Shown one piece after another: positions 59,346 to 64,000 of a stretch of DNA of 64,000 bases. Each line of letters opens with the position of its first letter. Positions within the stretch are counted from its first letter, which is position 1. Below the pieces are notes generated by a model. The model saw only the letters and a program-made list of their open reading frames with translations. It was not told the DNA's origin and did no database searches. The translations under genes were made by a program, and so were the position numbers. The stretch comes from Ophthalmolycus amberensis (Eukaryota > Chordata > Actinopteri > Perciformes > Zoarcidae), in contig JAFEUB010000791.1 in the NCBI GenBank assembly GCA_024529925.1, positions 207,554-271,553 of the forward strand, in the 5' to 3' direction.

Positions 59346-61210
59346 AGTGGGGAAAAAAGCAAACATTAGGACAATATAATAAAACAAAGAACACACATTG
59401 AAAGTGAATCAGAACTTTGACTGTTGCCCCCCCGATGTGGGGTTAAAACTAATGATAACTATAATCATAGATTAACCTGTCAGTTACTCTTATGATCAAT
59501 CAATAAAATCATTCAGTCGAAACCTGAAGACATTCAATTTACAAAAATACTTTTGTATTTGCTTTTGCTAGCAGTTACGGTAACTCTTAATTGTTAGCAT
59601 GTTTCCCTTCCGTATTATCAAAACTGTTGCCGATTATTTTTTGACAACAGACTGAAGAAGTGTTCTTCCATTTCAAATAAAAAAGGGATAACCACATCAC
59701 CCTTAGACACAGACTTTAAAGTAGACTAAAGGGCTGGACTCTGATCCATTTTCACCAATTTTAAAATGCCAGGAGCATGACAGGATCCAAAAATGCCAAA
59801 GTGATAAGTGAAACTGTTCATGTTAGATTATACAAACAAACTGCATTCTTTGAGAGTGTCAGAACGACAGAATCAAAGTATCCAATGCCCTTGAGGGCTT
59901 CTGCCATAATGATGAGTAGAGCACTGACTGCTTGTATCTGTCCCCAGCGCCGTCTCACATCCATCACTCTCCTAGTGCGACACACAACCATTCAAACACC
60001 GAGCAGATGAAACACCTGCATGATGGTGCAACACATAGCGGGGCCCTAAACCACTAAATGCCATTCTCCCCTCTTCCTGGGGTGCTACGACACAATTGGC
60101 CTCTCTAAGGCTCATCAACCCCACTAATGGGCCATGGATGCTCGATGCTTACTGACGTATGGGAGCCACACTACTTTAGGTAATAGTCATTTTATATAAT
60201 GAGGATCCTTTACTAAAAATGATTTACTTTGCTATATAATTACTTCAGTCACCACCCTTTCTTGGCAGCTTTTACGTCAAGTTGGATCATTGTATTTGTA
60301 AAGCCTTTCAACACACTTCAGAGCAAGTCTACTTAAATATGACTAAACAACACAACAGAATGATGCAATGTTAAGGTAAGAAGAAGAAGAAGACACTATT
60401 TCATGTTGGGAAGACATAAAACCTGCCTGTCCTAAAATAATACCACCAACCACTGACCCTCTATAATCTGTATAATAAGCAGTTGTTAAGCAGTTGTTCT
60501 CCTGGAATCTTCCATTCACAAAGAAAGAAATATAACCACAGTTATGTTAACACAGAAGATCCAGACACATGCTTATAACCCTCATGGGTTGATAAAGTTA
60601 GTTTCCATAACTGTTCGTGAAAGTTCAGAGGTGTTTCTGTACAACATCTCAGATTTACTGCATGACTTGGTGCTGTGGTTTCCATCTTGGAGGGATACAT
60701 GTCGAGCTATTCAAGATCGCAGCAATGTTCTGAAAGATTTTTAGGTGGAATATTATATATTTAATTCAATAGCAGAAGTCAAAATTAGAATCAGGTTTGA
60801 GTTGGTTTTGAATATTGTTGGATATGTTTTATACAGTATCCAGTGCTTCTCCTTGGAATTATCAGTTTAATTTAATACAGAATTAACTGACATTTTCATT
60901 CATTTTAAGATCATTAATCACAAGTTGCTTTGTCAATTATTTAAAGGATTTTGAAAAATTGGAGTTTTGGAGTTTGTTTCAAATTCTGACCACAATCAAA
61001 CTCTTTGGAATGATTCATTTAAAATTAATCCAAAAACAAACAATACAGGGATTACTAATTAATGAGAAGCATACTTAATTACGGGACTCATTAGCATTGC
61101 CCCTTGTCCTCTTGAGAGTCACTTGTCTACAAAAGGATGAGAAAGCCCAAATGCAGGGCTGTTGATAATAAACACAAGCAACTTGCAGTGCATATAAATT
61201 CAGCAAATAA

Positions 61211-61309
61211 GGACTTGCATTTATATAGTGCCTTTCTAGTATTCCAACCACTCAAACCGCTTGCACCTAGAAGATGACCCGCTCTTACCCCTGAGCCGCA
61301 GCCGCCCCT
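61211..61309 (-). mobile_element. compact tRNA-derived SINE, internally deleted
   Basis: On the minus strand it starts GGGGCGGCTGCGGCTCAGGG, a tRNA-like head with A box, then GTAAGAGCGGGTCATC. It passes almost at once to the tail AAGCGGTTTGAGTGGTTGGA … GGCACTATATAAATGCAAGT. The B-box and the body are absent, so the copy is about 100 bp instead of the usual 200 or more. Confidence 0.6.
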
Positions 61310-61818
61310 AATGTGTTGACAAAATTGAAAGTAAATCTCAATTTGCTGATGTTTTCGAAAGTGTCAGTGAATTTAGCTTGTCGGCTGCTGTCAGGATATA
61401 GGCTACATTTGAATAAACAGGCTTATGCAAACTTAACGCAATATCTGTTATGCATACAAGTAGAGTAACCTTCTAATTAATCAAGTGCACGTTTATCCAC
61501 ACACACACACACGCAGGCCAATTATGTACGTAAATAAACTTTCTGTGTCGCTATCTAGATTTCACATTACTTTCATCTTCAATCCCTTCCTCGGGGGTCA
61601 TGTCTCCTCATGTTATCACCACCAAGGCTTCCTTGTGAGTGTTGATGAAACTTTAATAAGCCTGGATGTTCTTTGGCGGCAACAGAGAGTCCTTTAGCTA
61701 GGTGGGCTGAGACAGTGCCAGCTGTTGGGTCTTGTCTCTGGTGGCATCATAAGGGACTGTTACTTTGGAGGTTTCCATCTGTGTTAGACACCAACCTATC
61801 TAGTGGTAGCGATAGAAA

Positions 61819-64000
61819 GCAAGGCAAGGCAAGGCAAGTTTATTTGTATAGCACATTTCAACAACAAGGTAATTCAAAGTGCTTCACATAAAACCATTAA
61901 AAGCATCAAAACATAAGGCAAAAGAAAAGGAGATTTAAAAACAATTAAGAACATTCATTAAAACATTAAAAAACAGTGTAAGAAATAAAATGCAGGAGTA
62001 AAATGCAGAAATGCAGGAAATTGATTAATATATTAATTGAATGTGGTTCAATTAAAGGCAGCAGCAAACAGAAAAGTCTTCAATCTTGATTTAAATGAGC
62101 TGAGGGTCTCAGCAGACCTGCAGCTTTCTGGGACTTTGTTCCAGATATGTGGACCAGAAAAACTGAACGCTGCTTCTCCATGTTTAGTTCTGACTCTGGG
62201 AACAGAAAGTAGAACGGTCCCAGACGACCTGAGGGGTTCATAAGGTGGTTCATAAGGTAGCAGCAGATCAGAGATGTATTTTGGCCCTAAACCATTCAGT
62301 GCTTTGTAAACCAACAGCAGGATTTTAAAGTAAATTCTTTGTTGGACAGGAAGCCAGTGCAAAGACATTAGAACTGGGGTGATGTGATCCACCCTCCTGG
62401 TCTTAGTGAGGACTCGAGCTGCAGCGTTCTGAATCAGCTGCAGCTTTCTGACGGACTTTTTACAGAGACCTGTAAACACACCGTTACAGTAGTCCAGTCT
62501 GCTGAAGATAAATGCGTGGACAAGTTTTTCCAAATCCTGTTGAGACATAAGTCCTCTAATCCTTGATATATTCTTCAGGTGATAGTAGGCTGATTTTGTA
62601 ATTGTCTTGATATGGCTGTTCAGGTTGAGGTCTGAATCCATAACTACACCTAGATTTCTGGCTTGGTTTGTGGGTTTTAACATCAGTGATTGAAGCTGAG
62701 CGGTGATTTTCAATTGTTCGTCCTTGGTACCAAAAACAATTACTTCTGTTTTATCTTTGTTTAATTGAAGAAAATTCTGGCACATCCAGTTGTTGATTTG
62801 TTCAATGCAGTTACCCAGCCCTTGTATGGGATTATAGTCCCCTGGTGACATAGTTATGTAGATTTGTGTGTCGTCTGCATAATTATGATAACACACTTTG
62901 TTGTTTTCCATAATCTGAGCTAGTGGAAGCATGTAGATGTTGAACAGAAGAGGCCCCAGTATTGAACCTTGGGGAACACCACATGTCATTTTAGTCAGCT
63001 CTGATGTGTAATCAGCTACAGACACAAAGTATTCTCGGTCCTTCAAGTAGGATTCAAACCAGTTAAGTGCTGTGCCAGAGAGTCCCACCCAGATTTTTAG
63101 TCTTTCTAGGAGTATGGCATGGTCGACCGTGTCGAATGCAGCACTGAGATCCAGTAACACTAAGACTGAACTTCTGCCATTGTCTATGTTTAAGTGGATG
63201 TCGTTGAAAACCTTAACAAGAGCAGTTTCAGTACTGTGGTGCTGTCGAAAGCCTGACTGGAAAACATCAAAGCAGTTATTTATGGCCAAGAAGTTGGTCA
63301 GCTGTTGGAAAACCGCTTTTTCAATTATTTTACTTAAAAATGGGAGGTTTGATATTGGCCTATAATTTTTCATTGTTGCGGAGTCTAAACTAGCCTTCTT
63401 TAGGAGTGGTTTAATGACTGCAGTTTTTAGGGCTTGTGGGAAGACACCTGAGAGAAGGGATGTGTTTACAATTTGTAAAAGATCAGTGGTCATGCAGTTT
63501 GAAATATTTTTGAAAAAGTGTGTTGGTAGAATATCCAAGCAGCAGGAGGATGACTTCAGATGTTGTATAATGTCTTCTAGGCTTCTACGGTCGATTGAAT
63601 GAAATTGTGTCATGATATTTGAATGGATGTTATTCAGAGATCGGGACAACACATATCCTGTGGTTGGTGTGGAGGCACTGACTGCTTGTCTAATTTTCTG
63701 AATTTTGTCAGTAAAAAAGGAGGCAAATTGATTGCATGCCCAAGTGGATTGGAGCTCAGCAGCTACCGACACTGGAGGGTTTGTTAGCCTGTCGACGGTA
63801 GCAAATAAGGCGCGTGTATTGTTCTTGTTTTTGGTTATGATGTCAGAGAAGAATGACTGCCTTGCATTTCTATGTTCCAAATTATAATTGCGAAGTCTCT
63901 CTTTATAGATGTCACAGTGAACCTGGAGATTAGTTTTTCGCCACCTGCAGCTCAGCTTTCCGACACTCTCGTTTCTCTATTTTGACCAGCGTAGCATTCT
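61819..64000 (-). mobile_element. L2-clade LINE, 3' half, running off the window
   Basis: The antisense element ends at an AAGGC tandem tail (61819-61838 on +). Next comes a 3' UTR ending in a motif like GTGCTATACAAATAAACTTG, then a long open RT frame. The 5' part with the endonuclease lies beyond 64000, so the 5' junction and target-site duplication cannot be seen. RT architecture is the same as the 49071 element, but sequence and tail differ, so it is another subfamily. Confidence 0.9.
62048..63946 (-). CDS. L2 ORF2 reverse transcriptase, C-terminal 632 codons
   Basis: An uninterrupted frame on the minus strand ending at TGA 62048-62050. It contains RWRKTNL, DIYKERLRNYNLEHRNARQS, SFFSDIITKN, LLKKASLDSATMKNYRPIS, FLSKIIEKAVFQQL, FQSGFRQHHSTETALV, motif A LDLSAAFDTVDH, GVPQGSILGPLLF, motif C YADDTQIYI, then IQNAAARVLT, HITPVLMSLHWLPV and FKSRLKTFLF. 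All RT catalytic aspartates are present. Upstream of about 63946 the homology moves to another frame (…EKRECRKAEL), so there is a one-base frameshift near 63946-63957. A clean 632-codon frame suggests a young copy. It lies antisense to nothing, since inpp4b is also on the minus strand. Confidence 0.88.
   Translation of the reverse strand, partial: RWRKTNLQVHCDIYKERLRNYNLEHRNARQSFFSDIITKNKNNTRALFATVDRLTNPPVSVAAELQSTWACNQFASFFTDKIQKIRQAVSASTPTTGYVLSRSLNNIHSNIMTQFHSIDRRSLEDIIQHLKSSSCCLDILPTHFFKNISNCMTTDLLQIVNTSLLSGVFPQALKTAVIKPLLKKASLDSATMKNYRPISNLPFLSKIIEKAVFQQLTNFLAINNCFDVFQSGFRQHHSTETALVKVFNDIHLNIDNGRSSVLVLLDLSAAFDTVDHAILLERLKIWVGLSGTALNWFESYLKDREYFVSVADYTSELTKMTCGVPQGSILGPLLFNIYMLPLAQIMENNKVCYHNYADDTQIYITMSPGDYNPIQGLGNCIEQINNWMCQNFLQLNKDKTEVIVFGTKDEQLKITAQLQSLMLKPTNQARNLGVVMDSDLNLNSHIKTITKSAYYHLKNISRIRGLMSQQDLEKLVHAFIFSRLDYCNGVFTGLCKKSVRKLQLIQNAAARVLTKTRRVDHITPVLMSLHWLPVQQRIYFKILLLVYKALNGLGPKYISDLLLPYEPPYEPLRSSGTVLLSVPRVRTKHGEAAFSFSGPHIWNKVPESCRSAETLSSFKSRLKTFLFAAAFN

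Larger units (their letters stand above)
59297..61818 (-). other. inpp4b: inpp4b upstream intron, partial
   Basis: Sequence upstream of the 59252-59296 exon. It begins with the CT-rich polypyrimidine tract (GA on the + strand, to about 59345). A short (AAG)n lies near 60379-60391, a compact SINE at 61211-61309 and a short AC run at 61499-61513. No upstream coding exon with a compatible phase (ending one base into a codon) was recognised. Beyond 61818 the L2 element takes up the rest of the window. Confidence 0.65.

Noticed and set aside
63072..63365. 97-codon plus-strand frame
   Set aside because: Shadow of the antisense L2 reverse transcriptase.
1..64000. CRISPR arrays, operons, phage or toxin-antitoxin systems
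   Set aside because: Repeats are microsatellites or retroelements without spacer structure; the window is vertebrate intronic DNA with spliced exons.
1..64000. Endogenous retrovirus or LTR element
   Set aside because: All reverse transcriptase matches are non-LTR (YADD with APE endonuclease or L2/Rex1 C-termini); no LTR pairs, gag or envelope-like frames seen.

Overview
The window is vertebrate nuclear DNA, almost certainly from a teleost fish and probably a percomorph. The evidence is a low density of coding sequence, many long (AC)n, (GA)n and (TA)n microsatellites, and an interspersed-repeat set typical of fish: L2-clade LINEs with microsatellite tails, a Rex1/Babar-like LINE end, tRNA-derived SINEs, a hAT-type MITE and a PIF/Harbinger-type DNA transposon. 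There is no bacterial or phage content, no rRNA, tRNA gene or CRISPR array.

The only host gene I can support is inpp4b (inositol polyphosphate-4-phosphatase type II), on the minus strand. Four short exons are visible, in transcription order: 59252-59296, 42392-42510, 36418-36534 and 15508-15587. All have AG/GT splice borders, compatible phases and continuous homology to the N-terminal C2 lipid-binding domain (361 coding bases in all). The first exons lie upstream of 59296, probably beyond 64000. The phosphatase domain lies beyond position 1. Nearly all of the window is therefore intron of one large gene.

Layout. 1-15507: downstream intron, with an old L2 fragment (3068-3735) and a TIR repeat interrupted by a LINE end (4362-4950). 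15588-36417: a 21-kb intron with a hAT MITE, three (GA)n blocks within 700 bp, two SINEs, a short TIR element and many (AC)n tracts. 36535-42391: an intron with a hAT end and (TG)n tracts. 42511-59251: a 17-kb intron with a Harbinger-like fragment, a Rex1-like fragment, a nested composite (an almost complete L2 inserted in a Harbinger-type transposon, 48566-54138) and a partly duplicated L2 fragment (57112-57700). 59297-64000: part of the upstream intron, with a SINE and the 3' half of a recent L2 whose reverse transcriptase frame is open and which runs off the window.

The most interesting observations are the nested Harbinger/L2 composite, the near-intact L2 with a 20-bp frame-breaking insertion, the open antisense L2, and the position of dinucleotide repeats next to inpp4b splice sites, where they could influence splicing. 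I found no convincing novel gene system.
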